Assembly: GCA_964468745.1 (NCBI GenBank)
Contig: CAYXVY010000079.1
Coordinates: 1 to 64,000 of the forward strand
DNA length: 64,000 bases
From: JACPRB01 sp964468745
GTDB taxonomy: Bacteria; Planctomycetota; MHYJ01; JACPRB01
Reading direction: 5' to 3'
Numbering within the stretch: position 1 is the stretch's first letter; each line of letters opens with the position of its first letter. This document shows, in pieces, positions 8,244 to 16,881 of the stretch. Both the position numbers and the translations under genes were made by a program. The notes below the pieces were generated by a model, which worked only from the letters and a program-made list of their open reading frames with translations, was not told the origin of the DNA and ran no database searches.

Positions 8244-9098
8244 TCACTCGGGGTGCATGCGTCCCGTGACGATGGTGATGTCGTCACTCTGAAGCTGCCC
8301 CGCACGGTGCATCTCGAGATCGTCCGTCAGGCGCCGCAGGAAGATGTCGGACGGCTGCCGGCCGCTCGCCGCCATGACCTTGTGCAGCCGCTCCATGCCG
8401 TACTCCTCCTGCACCGGATTCATGAGCTCGGAAACGCCGTCCGTGAACAGGACAAACCTGTCGCCGGGCTCGAGCGTCTCGGCGCGTTCGAGCATGTGCT
8501 CGCTGAACATCTCCTCCGTCGCAGCCCCGAGGACCAGCCCGCGCGGCTGCACGTCCGTCACCTGGCCGGTGCGCGCCCGGTGCAGCGCCAGCGGGGTGTG
8601 CCCGGCGCTGACCATGGTCATCGTGGCTTCGACGGGATCGAGCACGACGAAGAAGATGCTGACGAACATCCCGCGATCGAGATCTCGCAGCAGGACACGG
8701 TTCGTGCGCAGGAGAATCTCGCGTGGCGACGACGAGACCGACGCCATCGCGCGCAGCACGGCGCGCGCTTCCACCATCAGGAGCGCGCCGGCCAGCCCCT
8801 TGCCGGAGGCGTCCGCGATGACGACCGCAAGGCGGTTCCCGTCAAGCGGTATGAAATCGAAGAAGTCCCCGCCCACTTCCCCCGCCGGCTGGTAAACGAC
8901 GTCGAAATCGAACCCGGGCAATTGCGGCCGCTCCGAGAGCAGGCGCCCCTGGATGCGCCGCGCCACCTCGAGGTCCTGCTGCAGCGCGTAGAGATTCGCG
9001 GCGACGCCCGACAGCGCAGGCGGCCGGTACACCGCCGGCACGCGGAACAGCTTCGTGCCACCGCCCTGCTCCCCCTGCGGAGCCGTTTCGGAGGACAT
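8244..9098 (-). CDS. PP2C-family (SpoIIE/RsbU type) serine phosphatase
   Basis: 284-residue cytoplasmic phosphoprotein phosphatase. A helical lead (QQDLEVARRIQGRLL), typical of RsbU linkers, precedes the catalytic domain. Metal-ligand motifs are intact: GEVGGDFFDF, ADASGKGLAGALLM, LFTDGVSELMN and SDDITIVTG. No sensor domain precedes it, so it would be regulated by a partner. It is a natural counter-enzyme for the kinases in this window or for an anti-sigma antagonist (inference). I prefer ATG 9098 over the in-frame ATG 9107 because TAGAAT (9106-9111) lies 7 bases before 9098 and overlaps 9107. Confidence 0.9.
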   Translation of the reverse strand: MSSETAPQGEQGGGTKLFRVPAVYRPPALSGVAANLYALQQDLEVARRIQGRLLSERPQLPGFDFDVVYQPAGEVGGDFFDFIPLDGNRLAVVIADASGKGLAGALLMVEARAVLRAMASVSSSPREILLRTNRVLLRDLDRGMFVSIFFVVLDPVEATMTMVSAGHTPLALHRARTGQVTDVQPRGLVLGAATEEMFSEHMLERAETLEPGDRFVLFTDGVSELMNPVQEEYGMERLHKVMAASGRQPSDIFLRRLTDDLEMHRAGQLQSDDITIVTGRMHPE

Positions 9099-9105
9099 GC
9101 GCGGC

Positions 9106-9118
9106 ATTCTACTATAAT
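9106..9118. promoter_or_regulatory. Overlapping divergent -10 elements
   Basis: TAGAAT on the minus strand (9106-9111), 7 bases before the phosphatase ATG 9098, overlaps by position a perfect TATAAT on the plus strand (9113-9118), 11 bases before ATG 9130. The two genes may compete for polymerase. Confidence 0.5.
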
Positions 9119-9129
9119 CACGGAATCCG

Positions 9130-9960
9130 ATGCATCGCTTCGCCTACAGCACGAACGCCTACACGAAGTGGCCGCTCGAGAAGGCGATCGCCGACGTGCG
9201 CGCACGCGGCTTCGATGGCATTGAGATCCTGGCGGACGTGCCGCACGCGTGGCCGGAAAGCGCGGACATCGCGTCGCTCAAACGCGCGCTCGGAGATTTC
9301 CCGATCTCGAATCTCAACGCCAACACCTCGGTCGGACTCGACCGTGAGGGGCGGGATCCGTCCGGCTTCTGGCCGAGCCTCCTCGATCCGGACGAGGCGC
9401 TCCGGAACCGGAAGATCGACTACGTGAAGAGGGTGATCGACCTCGCGCGCGAGCTCGGCGCGCCCTGCGTCTGCACGGCGACGGGGACATTGCCTCCCGG
9501 CGTTACACCGGAGGTCGCGCAGCGCGTGCTCGCCGATTCCTTCGGTCGGATTCTCGCTCACGCGGAACGCGCTCCCCGTGTCCGGATCGGCATCGAGTAC
9601 GAGCCCGGATTCTTCGTCAACGGCTGCGCATCGGCGCTGCGCCTGCTCGATCAGCTGCGGCATCCCCTGATGGGCGTAAACCTCGACCTCGGCCACGCCG
9701 AATGTGAGGGTGAAGAGCTCGGCACGACGATCGAATCATTCGGGCCGCGCATCTGGAACATCCATCTCGAGGACATCCGCAAGCGCGTCCACGAGCACCT
9801 CGTGCCGGGCGATGGGGACATCGATTTCGCGAGCGTGCGTCGCGCGCTCGACCGCATCGGCTACACGGGCTTCGTCACACTCGAGCTCTATCCCTACAAG
9901 GACGACCCCGGCGGCGCGGGGACAAGGGGACTCGAATACTTGCGCCCGATCTTCGGCTAA
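9130..9960 (+). CDS. Sugar phosphate isomerase/epimerase-like TIM-barrel protein
   Basis: 276 aa, xylose-isomerase-like TIM barrel (AP endonuclease 2 superfamily). Likely metal ligands lie at strand ends: IGIEYEPG, NLDLGHAE, WNIHLEDI with VHEHLVPGDGDIDF, and VTLELYPY. The last motifs are the common signature for divalent-metal isomerases/epimerases. Substrate unknown. Cytoplasmic, no signal peptide. No ribosome site; TATAAT ends 11 bases before the ATG. Its TAA overlaps the convergent ridA stop by 3 bases. Confidence 0.85.
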   Translation: MHRFAYSTNAYTKWPLEKAIADVRARGFDGIEILADVPHAWPESADIASLKRALGDFPISNLNANTSVGLDREGRDPSGFWPSLLDPDEALRNRKIDYVKRVIDLARELGAPCVCTATGTLPPGVTPEVAQRVLADSFGRILAHAERAPRVRIGIEYEPGFFVNGCASALRLLDQLRHPLMGVNLDLGHAECEGEELGTTIESFGPRIWNIHLEDIRKRVHEHLVPGDGDIDFASVRRALDRIGYTGFVTLELYPYKDDPGGAGTRGLEYLRPIFG

Positions 9961-10340
9961 GCCAGCGCGATCACATCGATCTCGACGGCAACGCCCTTCG
10001 GCAGCGCACCCGCCTGGATCGTCGAACGCGCCGGCGGCTCCTTCGTGAAATACGTCGCGTACACCTCGTTGACCTTCGCGAAGTCGCCGATCGCGGCGAG
10101 GAAAATCGTCGTCTTCACGACGCGATCCATCGACATTCCCGCCGCCTCGAGCACCGCCTTCACGTTGTCGAGCACGCGGCGCGTCTGGGCGGCGACGTCG
10201 TCCATCACGACCTGTCCCGTCTTCGCGTCGATGGAGATCTGCCCTGAGACGAAGACGAACCCGCCGGCGCGCACGGCCTGCGAATACGGGCCGATGGGCG
10301 CGGGGGCGCGGTCCGTCCGGATGATCTCGCGTTCCGACAT
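9957..10340 (-). CDS. ridA: RidA family enamine/imine deaminase
   Basis: 127 aa, the usual RidA/YjgF length. It hydrolyses reactive 2-aminoacrylate-type enamines from PLP enzymes. Family motifs: APAPIGPYSQAVRAGGFVFVSGQI at the N-terminus, NVKAVLEAAGMSMDRVVKTTIFL in the middle, and the C-terminal PPARSTIQAGALPKGVAVEIDVIA with the substrate-binding Arg and Glu. The start is ATG 10340 at the family N-terminus, not the longer in-frame option at 10433. Its TAG shares bases with the convergent TAA of the TIM-barrel gene. Confidence 0.95.
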   Translation of the reverse strand: MSEREIIRTDRAPAPIGPYSQAVRAGGFVFVSGQISIDAKTGQVVMDDVAAQTRRVLDNVKAVLEAAGMSMDRVVKTTIFLAAIGDFAKVNEVYATYFTKEPPARSTIQAGALPKGVAVEIDVIALA

Positions 10341-10410
10341 GGCGCGCGATCGTACGGCCCCCTGAGGGTTATTGCAACACCGCAGCCGTGCGGCTATCGT
10401 TGAGCCCTTC

Positions 10411-12525
10411 ATGGCGGACAACGAATCGTACAAGCCGACGGACCGGCGCGACGCGAAGAAACCGGAGAAGCCGAAGCCGAAGCCGCCGCCGCCCGACGAC
10501 GATCCGTCGCTCGTCCAGCCGAAGGCGTGGGGACTGCCCGGAATTCACGATGGCATGACCATCATGGACATGGGCCCGCTCACGCCCGATCCGAAGACGA
10601 ATCCGCCGACGGACATGACCCTCAAGGCGCCGAACGCGCCTCCGACGGCTCCGCCGAAACTCGCCGAAATGTCGGCCGACTTTACCGACCTGACCCTCAA
10701 GGCGGACGTGACGCCGCCGTCGCGGCAGACCTCCGACTCGAATCCCCCGTCGAAAGGCGGCTCGAGCTCATCCAACAGCCGCCGCCCCTCGCAGGATCCC
10801 ACGCCCGACGAGGTCAAGCCGTTCCTGAGCGACCTCTCGCGTCGCATGAACCAGTACATCCTCGCGAAGCAGGTCGGCGCGGGGGGAATGGGCGCGGTCT
10901 GGAAAGCTTGGGACATCAAGCTGCGCCGCTGGGTGGCGATCAAGCAGCTGAACGTCTCCGACGAAGAAAGCATCCGCCGCTTCGAGCGCGAAGCACAGCT
11001 CGCCGCACACCTGCGGCACCCGAACATCTGCGGCATCTATGAAGTGAACGAGGCGCAGGGCCGGCACTACCTCGTGCTCGATTTCATCGACGGCGGATCG
11101 CTGTCTAAGACACAACTCCCGCTGCGCCCGATCCTCGAGATCTTCGTCAAGGTGTGCCGCGCGATCCAGTTCGCCCACGCGAACGACATCATCCATCGCG
11201 ACCTCAAGCCGGCGAACATCATGATGAGCAGCGCCGGCGAACCCTTCGTCACCGACTTCGGCCTCGCGAAGCTGATGCAGGCCGAGTCGTCGATCTCGAT
11301 CCAGGGCGCCATCATGGGCACGCCCGCGTACATGCCGCCGGAGCAGGCCGCCGGCAAACTCGAGGAACTCGACGCGCGGAGCGACATCTATTCGCTCGGC
11401 GCGACGCTGTACGCGCTGTGCGCCGGCAAGGCGCCCTTCGAAGCGGACAACGCGACGACCCTGCTCTTCAAGGTCTGCACGGAGGAGCCGACGCCGCCGC
11501 GCAAGCACAAGCCGGACATCCCGGCCCCGATCGAGGCGGTCATCCTCAAGGCGATGGAGAAGGAGAAGCGGTCGCGCTACCTCACCGCGGGCGAGATGGC
11601 CGACGACCTCGAACGCTTCCTCAACGATCAGCCCGTCAGCGCGCGTCCCCCATCCACGGTGGAGCGTCTCTTCCGCAAGCTCCGGAAGAACAAACTCCCG
11701 GCGGCCGCGACCTCGGCGATCGTCATCGCCGCCGCGATCGTCACGGTCGTCGTCGTCAACGCCCGCCGTCAGCGCAACAATCAGAATCAGAACGTCGACC
11801 CCATCGTGAAGACGATCACCATCCCGCCGCCGGAACAGAGCGAGGAGCAGAAACGCATCGCGGCGTGGAAGGACATCTGGGAGCAGGTCCAGCCGAAGCT
11901 GCTCTGGGTCGCGTTCAAGTCGTCATCTCCAGACCTGGTCGAGGCGACCCGCAAGCACGTCGCGGGCGTGCCGGAGGGCGACGCGGGCGAGGGCCTGCGA
12001 AAGGACGCGATGGCCTGGCTCACCGACCAGCTCGAGTCGATTCCAAAACCCGAATGGCCGAAGTCCGAGTGGGCCGACAAGCGCTCCGCCGCGCAGCGCG
12101 CCGACGAGTTCGCGGTCATGCTGGCCTCGATCGTCGAGAAAGAGGGCGGCGGCGCCGACGCGCTTCGCGCCGTCTCGAAGCGCGTGCGCGACCAGTACGC
12201 TCCGCTGCTCGCGTGGCGCGGCACGTTTTCGCTCAAGCTCTACGCGATGCCGTACGCGGAGCTGCGCCACCTGAAGGTCGGTGATGCGGCCGTGTTCAAG
12301 GACGGCAAGCCCGTCGACGGCGTCCGGCTCGTGGGCGACTCGGGCTTCACGCCCCTCGTCCTCCAGAATCTCGAGATCGCCGACCTCACGATCACGCTGC
12401 ACCACCCGACGCTCGGCACGCGGGAGTTCAAGGTCGCCTCGGCCGACTTGCAGAACGGCCGGACGTACCTCTGGTCGGGCTCGATGGAGAAGCCGGAGAC
12501 GTTCCGCCTCAGGATCTCACCGTAG
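10411..12525 (+). CDS. Transmembrane Ser/Thr protein kinase with PEGA-like sensor end
   Basis: 704 aa. Residues 1-140 are a Pro/Lys-rich disordered tail with repeated DMTLKA/DLTLKA. Kinase domain about 148-410: glycine loop GAGGMGAVW (157-164), Lys178 in VAIK, HRDLKPAN with Asp264, DFG 282-284, and the PPEQ activation-segment end. A transmembrane helix follows (431-450), then an extracytoplasmic part ending in a PEGA-like beta domain (GFTPLVLQNLEIADLTITLHH ...), as in planctomycetal and myxobacterial kinases. All catalytic residues are present, so it should be active. ATG 10411 is 10 bases after TATCGT. Overlaps the convergent neighbour by 9 bases. Confidence 0.92.
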   Translation: MADNESYKPTDRRDAKKPEKPKPKPPPPDDDPSLVQPKAWGLPGIHDGMTIMDMGPLTPDPKTNPPTDMTLKAPNAPPTAPPKLAEMSADFTDLTLKADVTPPSRQTSDSNPPSKGGSSSSNSRRPSQDPTPDEVKPFLSDLSRRMNQYILAKQVGAGGMGAVWKAWDIKLRRWVAIKQLNVSDEESIRRFEREAQLAAHLRHPNICGIYEVNEAQGRHYLVLDFIDGGSLSKTQLPLRPILEIFVKVCRAIQFAHANDIIHRDLKPANIMMSSAGEPFVTDFGLAKLMQAESSISIQGAIMGTPAYMPPEQAAGKLEELDARSDIYSLGATLYALCAGKAPFEADNATTLLFKVCTEEPTPPRKHKPDIPAPIEAVILKAMEKEKRSRYLTAGEMADDLERFLNDQPVSARPPSTVERLFRKLRKNKLPAAATSAIVIAAAIVTVVVVNARRQRNNQNQNVDPIVKTITIPPPEQSEEQKRIAAWKDIWEQVQPKLLWVAFKSSSPDLVEATRKHVAGVPEGDAGEGLRKDAMAWLTDQLESIPKPEWPKSEWADKRSAAQRADEFAVMLASIVEKEGGGADALRAVSKRVRDQYAPLLAWRGTFSLKLYAMPYAELRHLKVGDAAVFKDGKPVDGVRLVGDSGFTPLVLQNLEIADLTITLHHPTLGTREFKVASADLQNGRTYLWSGSMEKPETFRLRISP

Positions 12526-14082
12526 CTTTTCGACGACCTGCTGGATCTTCGGGCCGAACGACGAGACGTCGAGCGCACCGCCAACGCCGCGAAGGTCCGA
12601 CCCGAGAACGCGCGTCGAACGCGTGACGTCGTCCACCGTAGAGCCCTTGAGGAATCCGCGCAGCGCGGCGGCGACAATGCGGTACGTCACGATCGAGCGC
12701 CGCGATTCGAGCGACATGCGCTCCGACTTGTCCCAGAGCTTCGAGAGCGCATCCTCAATTTCCGAGAGCGCACGATCGGGATCCTCCGCCGCCGCCGTCG
12801 CGAGAAGATCCGTCGCGTACTTCTTCACGCTGTCGTCGTCCACCGGAAACCGCTCGAACAGCGGCTTGAAATCGCGCGCAGGGATCTGCGACGCGTAATC
12901 CTTCTTGTCCGTCGCCTGGCGCACGCGCGCGTCGAAGTCCTGCCATTGGCGCGAGAGTTCGTCGGCTTCCTTGCGGAGCGCCGCCCGGCGGTCCGCCGGC
13001 GCGTTGCGCGACTCCTCCGCGCGCTTCTCGATGTCCTCGTAGACCGACGCGTACGCGAGCGCCTCGACCGATTTGTACCAGCGGACGCCGCCCCCCTTGT
13101 CCGCGATGCCGATCGAGTTCGTCGCGTGATTCAGCAGCGCCGCGACGAACGGCTTCCCCTCGCGGATGACGGCGAGCGTGTCGCGCACGTAGCGGCACCA
13201 CGAGAAGTCGTCGCGCGCGACGGTGAGCTCCGCCCCGTCCGGCAGTTCGAACCGGCGCGCGAAGGTTTCGCGCTCCATCGTCTTCAGGCGCTGCAGCTGT
13301 CCCGCGTCCTCGAGGCTCGTCAGGAACGACGCGGCGGCCGACGCCATGTACTTGTCGCACTCGATGTCCACGTCCTTGACGTACTGCTGGCGCTTCGGAT
13401 CGGTGAGGAATCCCCCCTTCGCGCCTACGTGCGCCTTCGCGGCGGCGAAGCGGCCGGAATTGACGAGCGAACGCCACTCGCGCAGGAAGTCGGGTTCGGG
13501 ATCGACGCCGGTGGCCGCGGCCTTGAGCGCGGCGACGCGTTGTTTCGCGGAGGCGGAGGCACCCGCGCCGGCCGCACCGTGGGCCGTCGCGTCGTCGAAG
13601 TCCTTGATCGCGCGGTCGAGGATCTCGATCGCCTTCTCGCGCTCGGCCGACTCGGCCATCGTGACGCGCACGTTGCCGCGCGCGAGGAAGGCGTCGCCAA
13701 GCGGGCCATCGCTCGCCTTCAACCCCCGCTTCACTGATTCCTCGAAATCGGCGATCGCCTTGTCGAGATGCGTGAGCGCCCGGTCCGGTTCCGCCGTCGC
13801 GGCCTGTTTCACGCGCGACTGCCCGCGCAGCTGGTAGGGATAAAAGTCCACGCGCTTGTAGTTCCCGGACGAGATCTCGATCTTGAGCTTGCACTCCTTT
13901 TTCTCGACCTTCGAGCTCTCGATGATGGCGGTCAGCATGTCGACCGCGTCGCCCGCCGACGCGTTCCTCGCCTGCTCGTACTTGTCGAGCGCCTCGAGGT
14001 ACGGACCCTTCGCGGCCTTCGAGATGAACTCCTCCTGCTGGAGGAGGAGCAGAAGCGCCAGAAATGCCGTCACGCCTGACAT
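12517..14082 (-). CDS. Exported helical repeat protein, unknown function
   Basis: 521 aa. N-terminus MSGVTAFLALLLLLQQEEF is a short signal peptide. The body is alpha-helical with TPR-like units such as ALTHLDKAIADFEESVKRGL and KAIEILDRAIKDFDDATAHG (about 95-180), probably a periplasmic or surface scaffold. No enzymatic motif recognised. It converges on the kinase gene and overlaps its last 9 bases; the next gene on the same strand, a beta-propeller lipoprotein, lies upstream by 24 bases and the FadL-like porin beyond, so the three probably form one unit. Confidence 0.75.
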   Translation of the reverse strand: MSGVTAFLALLLLLQQEEFISKAAKGPYLEALDKYEQARNASAGDAVDMLTAIIESSKVEKKECKLKIEISSGNYKRVDFYPYQLRGQSRVKQAATAEPDRALTHLDKAIADFEESVKRGLKASDGPLGDAFLARGNVRVTMAESAEREKAIEILDRAIKDFDDATAHGAAGAGASASAKQRVAALKAAATGVDPEPDFLREWRSLVNSGRFAAAKAHVGAKGGFLTDPKRQQYVKDVDIECDKYMASAAASFLTSLEDAGQLQRLKTMERETFARRFELPDGAELTVARDDFSWCRYVRDTLAVIREGKPFVAALLNHATNSIGIADKGGGVRWYKSVEALAYASVYEDIEKRAEESRNAPADRRAALRKEADELSRQWQDFDARVRQATDKKDYASQIPARDFKPLFERFPVDDDSVKKYATDLLATAAAEDPDRALSEIEDALSKLWDKSERMSLESRRSIVTYRIVAAALRGFLKGSTVDDVTRSTRVLGSDLRGVGGALDVSSFGPKIQQVVEKLR

Positions 14083-14106
14083 CCTACGAAACGTCGCGGC
14101 CGGCCG

Positions 14107-15555
14107 CTACGGGGCCCTTCGGTAGACCTGCGTCGAGAAAGTGATCGCGCCCCCCACCATGTTGGACGCGCCCGATTCGAACGCCACGGTAGTGCCGTCT
14201 TCGCTCATGCGCGGAGTACGGCAATCGTTGTTCGGTTCCGCGCCGAGCGTCGTCAGCGACATGCGGGCGGTTGTGCCTCCCAGGATGTTCCGGATGAACA
14301 CATCGTCAAAGCCCGCAATATCTCCGGGGACGAGATCCGGCGCGCCCGACTGGAAGCACACGAAATCGCCCCCGCCCGACACGGACGGGAATACGCAGTC
14401 CTGCGTCGATTGCGAGCCGAAGGAATCGAGCGACACGATCTCGGTCAGCGCAACGCCGGTCATCGGCCCACGCCGAAAGATGTCCTTCGTGCTTCCGTTC
14501 GCATCCAAAGCGGCCGGGACCAGATCGGTGGCCGCGGACTCGAACACGACGAAGTTTCCGTCGCCCGAAAGGCTCGGATTCAGACTGGTGCCGTCTCCGG
14601 TCTTGACGCCCCCTGCATCATCGTCGGACACGAGGAGGACTGCGCTGACGGTAGGGGCGAGCGGCCACCCAGTCTTGGTTACGGACCGCCAGAAGACGTC
14701 GTCGCTGGTGTTTCCCTCGATGGCGCCCGCGACGAAGACTGACGCGAGCGCGTTGGACTGCCATGCCACATAGACCGTACCCGCGTCCTGACCGAGCGTC
14801 GGCCGCACGTTGAAGCCGTTGGACGCGATTGTAGGTGAGGACGTTCGCGTGAGGAGGATCGTGAGACCCCCAATAATGTTGTCCATCACGCCGCCTACCA
14901 ACGGAATGCGCCTCAGATAGACCTCATGGTAGTCAGTCGTGGTGCCCGCTACGTAGTCGGCGCCGTACGCCGTGAAGACGACGTACACCGCGGCCGCATC
15001 GGCGACCACGTTGAAGCCGTAGAAACCCTCGGACCCGTTGAGTGTGGTGGTCGTGCTCGAGACGGCCCTCACGCTCACGCACACGGTCGTGTCGGTGTAG
15101 AGATCGCGAACAAACAGATCGTCGCGATTATTGGCGTCCGTAAGCCCAGTCACGAGATTCGTCGCGCGCGAAGCGAACGCGACGAACCGCTCATCGGGAG
15201 AGATGAAGGCGGCGGAACAGTAATCGTTGGCGCCCGTCAAGCCGGAGCTGCTGACCGAGACGAGCGTGGTCGTGTTCGTCACAGTGTCGCGCACGTAGAT
15301 GTCGTCGATCGTGTTTGTGTCACGCGGGTCCAGGTTGTTTGAGGAGGACTCGAACGCGACGTAGCGACCGTCGTAGGAAACCGTCGGCTGGCGCCCCCCG
15401 TTCGTCCCCGGGCTGCCGGCGGAGGACAACGACATCATCCGCACGTTGATCGTGCCGATGCTGTTGTTGTTGACGTTGCCGCTGCACGCCCCCGCGAGCG
15501 GGAGCCACGCAGCCGCGACGACCAGCAGGGCGATTCGAAGCACCGTGGTTCTCAT
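14107..15555 (-). CDS. WD40-like/TolB-type beta-propeller lipoprotein
   Basis: 482 aa. The signal peptide MRTTVLRIALLVVAAAWLPL ends in the lipobox LAGAC. The mature protein is at least six repeats built around RQPTVSYDGRYVAFES, AAFISPDERFVAFAS, PSLSGDGNFVVFES, PSVSGGGDFVCFQS and PRMSEDGTTVAFES, each followed by a D-DI-VRD strand: a PD40-type propeller. Probably a lipid-anchored scaffold or binding protein of the outer membrane. GGAGGT lies just before ATG 15555, which fixes the start over the in-frame one 33 bases upstream. Sits 22 bases downstream of the porin gene. Confidence 0.85.
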   Translation of the reverse strand: MRTTVLRIALLVVAAAWLPLAGACSGNVNNNSIGTINVRMMSLSSAGSPGTNGGRQPTVSYDGRYVAFESSSNNLDPRDTNTIDDIYVRDTVTNTTTLVSVSSSGLTGANDYCSAAFISPDERFVAFASRATNLVTGLTDANNRDDLFVRDLYTDTTVCVSVRAVSSTTTTLNGSEGFYGFNVVADAAAVYVVFTAYGADYVAGTTTDYHEVYLRRIPLVGGVMDNIIGGLTILLTRTSSPTIASNGFNVRPTLGQDAGTVYVAWQSNALASVFVAGAIEGNTSDDVFWRSVTKTGWPLAPTVSAVLLVSDDDAGGVKTGDGTSLNPSLSGDGNFVVFESAATDLVPAALDANGSTKDIFRRGPMTGVALTEIVSLDSFGSQSTQDCVFPSVSGGGDFVCFQSGAPDLVPGDIAGFDDVFIRNILGGTTARMSLTTLGAEPNNDCRTPRMSEDGTTVAFESGASNMVGGAITFSTQVYRRAP

Positions 15556-15577
15556 GATACCTCCGGCATTTCCAAGC

Positions 15578-16780
15578 TTAGAACTCATGAGTGTACCCCA
15601 TTGCGACGTTCAAGGAATCACCACCGGCGTCGGCCGCCAGGTCCACCGAGCGCAGTTTCCCGCCCTCGGTCGTCCACTGGAGCCCCGCGCCGAACGTGAA
15701 GAGGTTGAACGACTCGTCGTCCGTCTCGAGCACGAGCTTGAATCCGCCGGTGGACGGCAGATTGTTCGCGTCGGCCCACGGCGCGTCGAACCGGCGGAAG
15801 CCGAGGCGCGGATAGAGGGCGATCTTCTCGGAGAGCTGGAACCGGTACTCGCCGCCGATCGAGAAGTTGAACGCGTCGTCGAACTCGGGCTGGCCGCTGA
15901 AGATCGGCTTCTCCGCGGTCTCGCTCCAGTCGATGAACTGGAAGTCGATGGTGACCCGCAGCGGCGTCCCCTGCAGCAGGTAGAACGTGGCGCCGAAGTT
16001 AACTTGTTGAGGCATGTCGAACGCGGGAAGAATGTCCGGCTCGATGTCGAACGTGTACTCCACAGCGCTGGAGTACGCGAATCCGACGTTGACCTTGAAG
16101 GATTCCCCGTTGTCGTACACGCCGAGGAGGAGGCCCAAGCCGAAGCCGAACCCGATGGACGTGTCGGTGTTGAGGGTGGTGATAACGAGCCCCGACACGC
16201 TCGTCTGCTGGGTGAACTCCCAGCGTTCGTATCCGAGGTCGATTCCCACGCCGACCGCCAGGTGCGTAAACGTGCCTGACTCGCCGACCGGGCGGAAGCG
16301 GATGTCCTTGGCGAATGAGACGCGGAAGCGCGAGAGGGACTCCTCGACACCCGCCGTCGGATTGAACGTCGTCTGGGCGGGATCGGAGATGACGTCCATC
16401 GCGTACTTGATGTGGTACGGACGCGCGTAGCAGATCCCGATCGCCATCGGGTCCTCGGGCGTGCCCAGCTGGAATACGGCACCGAGGAAGGCCGGCAGCA
16501 GGGCCGGATCCACCATGATCGTCTCCGCCTCGGTGGACGCAGCGATGGTTCCGCCGGAGCGCTCGCGCTTGACGGGATAGCCCGTGTACGTGTGGTACGC
16601 GATCGCGCCCTGGTCAGGCTGGGTCGCGATTCCGGCCGGATTGAGCCAGATCGAGACCGGGTCGTCCTCGAACGCCGTGTAACTGCCGCCCATCGCCTTC
16701 GTGCGGGCGCCTAACTGCTGGTCCTGTCCCCACGCGGCGGCCGGCACGATCAAGCATACGAACCCGGCGATCCATTTCAT
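15578..16780 (-). CDS. OMPP1/FadL/TodX-family outer-membrane transport protein
   Basis: 400 aa with a cleavable signal peptide (MKWIAGFVCLIVPAAAWGQD). QQLGARTKAMGGSYTAFEDDPVSIWLNPAG is the FadL/OMPP1 N-terminal hatch signature, beta-barrel strands alternate through the protein, and it ends in aromatic Phe (GYTHEF) for BAM insertion. FadL-type porins import hydrophobic compounds such as long-chain fatty acids, which fits the beta-oxidation genes in this window. Upstream: AGAGGGAAC ribosome site and minus-strand TATAAT at 16806-16811. Confidence 0.9.
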   Translation of the reverse strand: MKWIAGFVCLIVPAAAWGQDQQLGARTKAMGGSYTAFEDDPVSIWLNPAGIATQPDQGAIAYHTYTGYPVKRERSGGTIAASTEAETIMVDPALLPAFLGAVFQLGTPEDPMAIGICYARPYHIKYAMDVISDPAQTTFNPTAGVEESLSRFRVSFAKDIRFRPVGESGTFTHLAVGVGIDLGYERWEFTQQTSVSGLVITTLNTDTSIGFGFGLGLLLGVYDNGESFKVNVGFAYSSAVEYTFDIEPDILPAFDMPQQVNFGATFYLLQGTPLRVTIDFQFIDWSETAEKPIFSGQPEFDDAFNFSIGGEYRFQLSEKIALYPRLGFRRFDAPWADANNLPSTGGFKLVLETDDESFNLFTFGAGLQWTTEGGKLRSVDLAADAGGDSLNVAMGYTHEF

Positions 16781-16805
16781 GTACGTTCCCTCTGTGAGGT
16801 CGCTG

Positions 16806-16811
16806 ATTATA
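16806..16811 (-). promoter_or_regulatory. -10 element of the FadL-like gene
   Basis: TATAAT on the minus strand, 25 bases before the ATG, giving a short leader with a Shine-Dalgarno; a conventional arrangement unlike the leaderless genes. Confidence 0.5.
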
Positions 16812-16869
16812 GGAACCGGACGCAGCTACGCAAATCTTTAGGGAGTGCCCGCGTCGACGCACCACGGGC

Positions 16870-16875
16870 TATGCT
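16870..16875 (+). promoter_or_regulatory. Putative -10 element of a leaderless kinase gene
   Basis: TATGCT ends 6 bases before GTG 16882, with no Shine-Dalgarno in between. Confidence 0.5.
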
Positions 16876-16881
16876 TAGGGC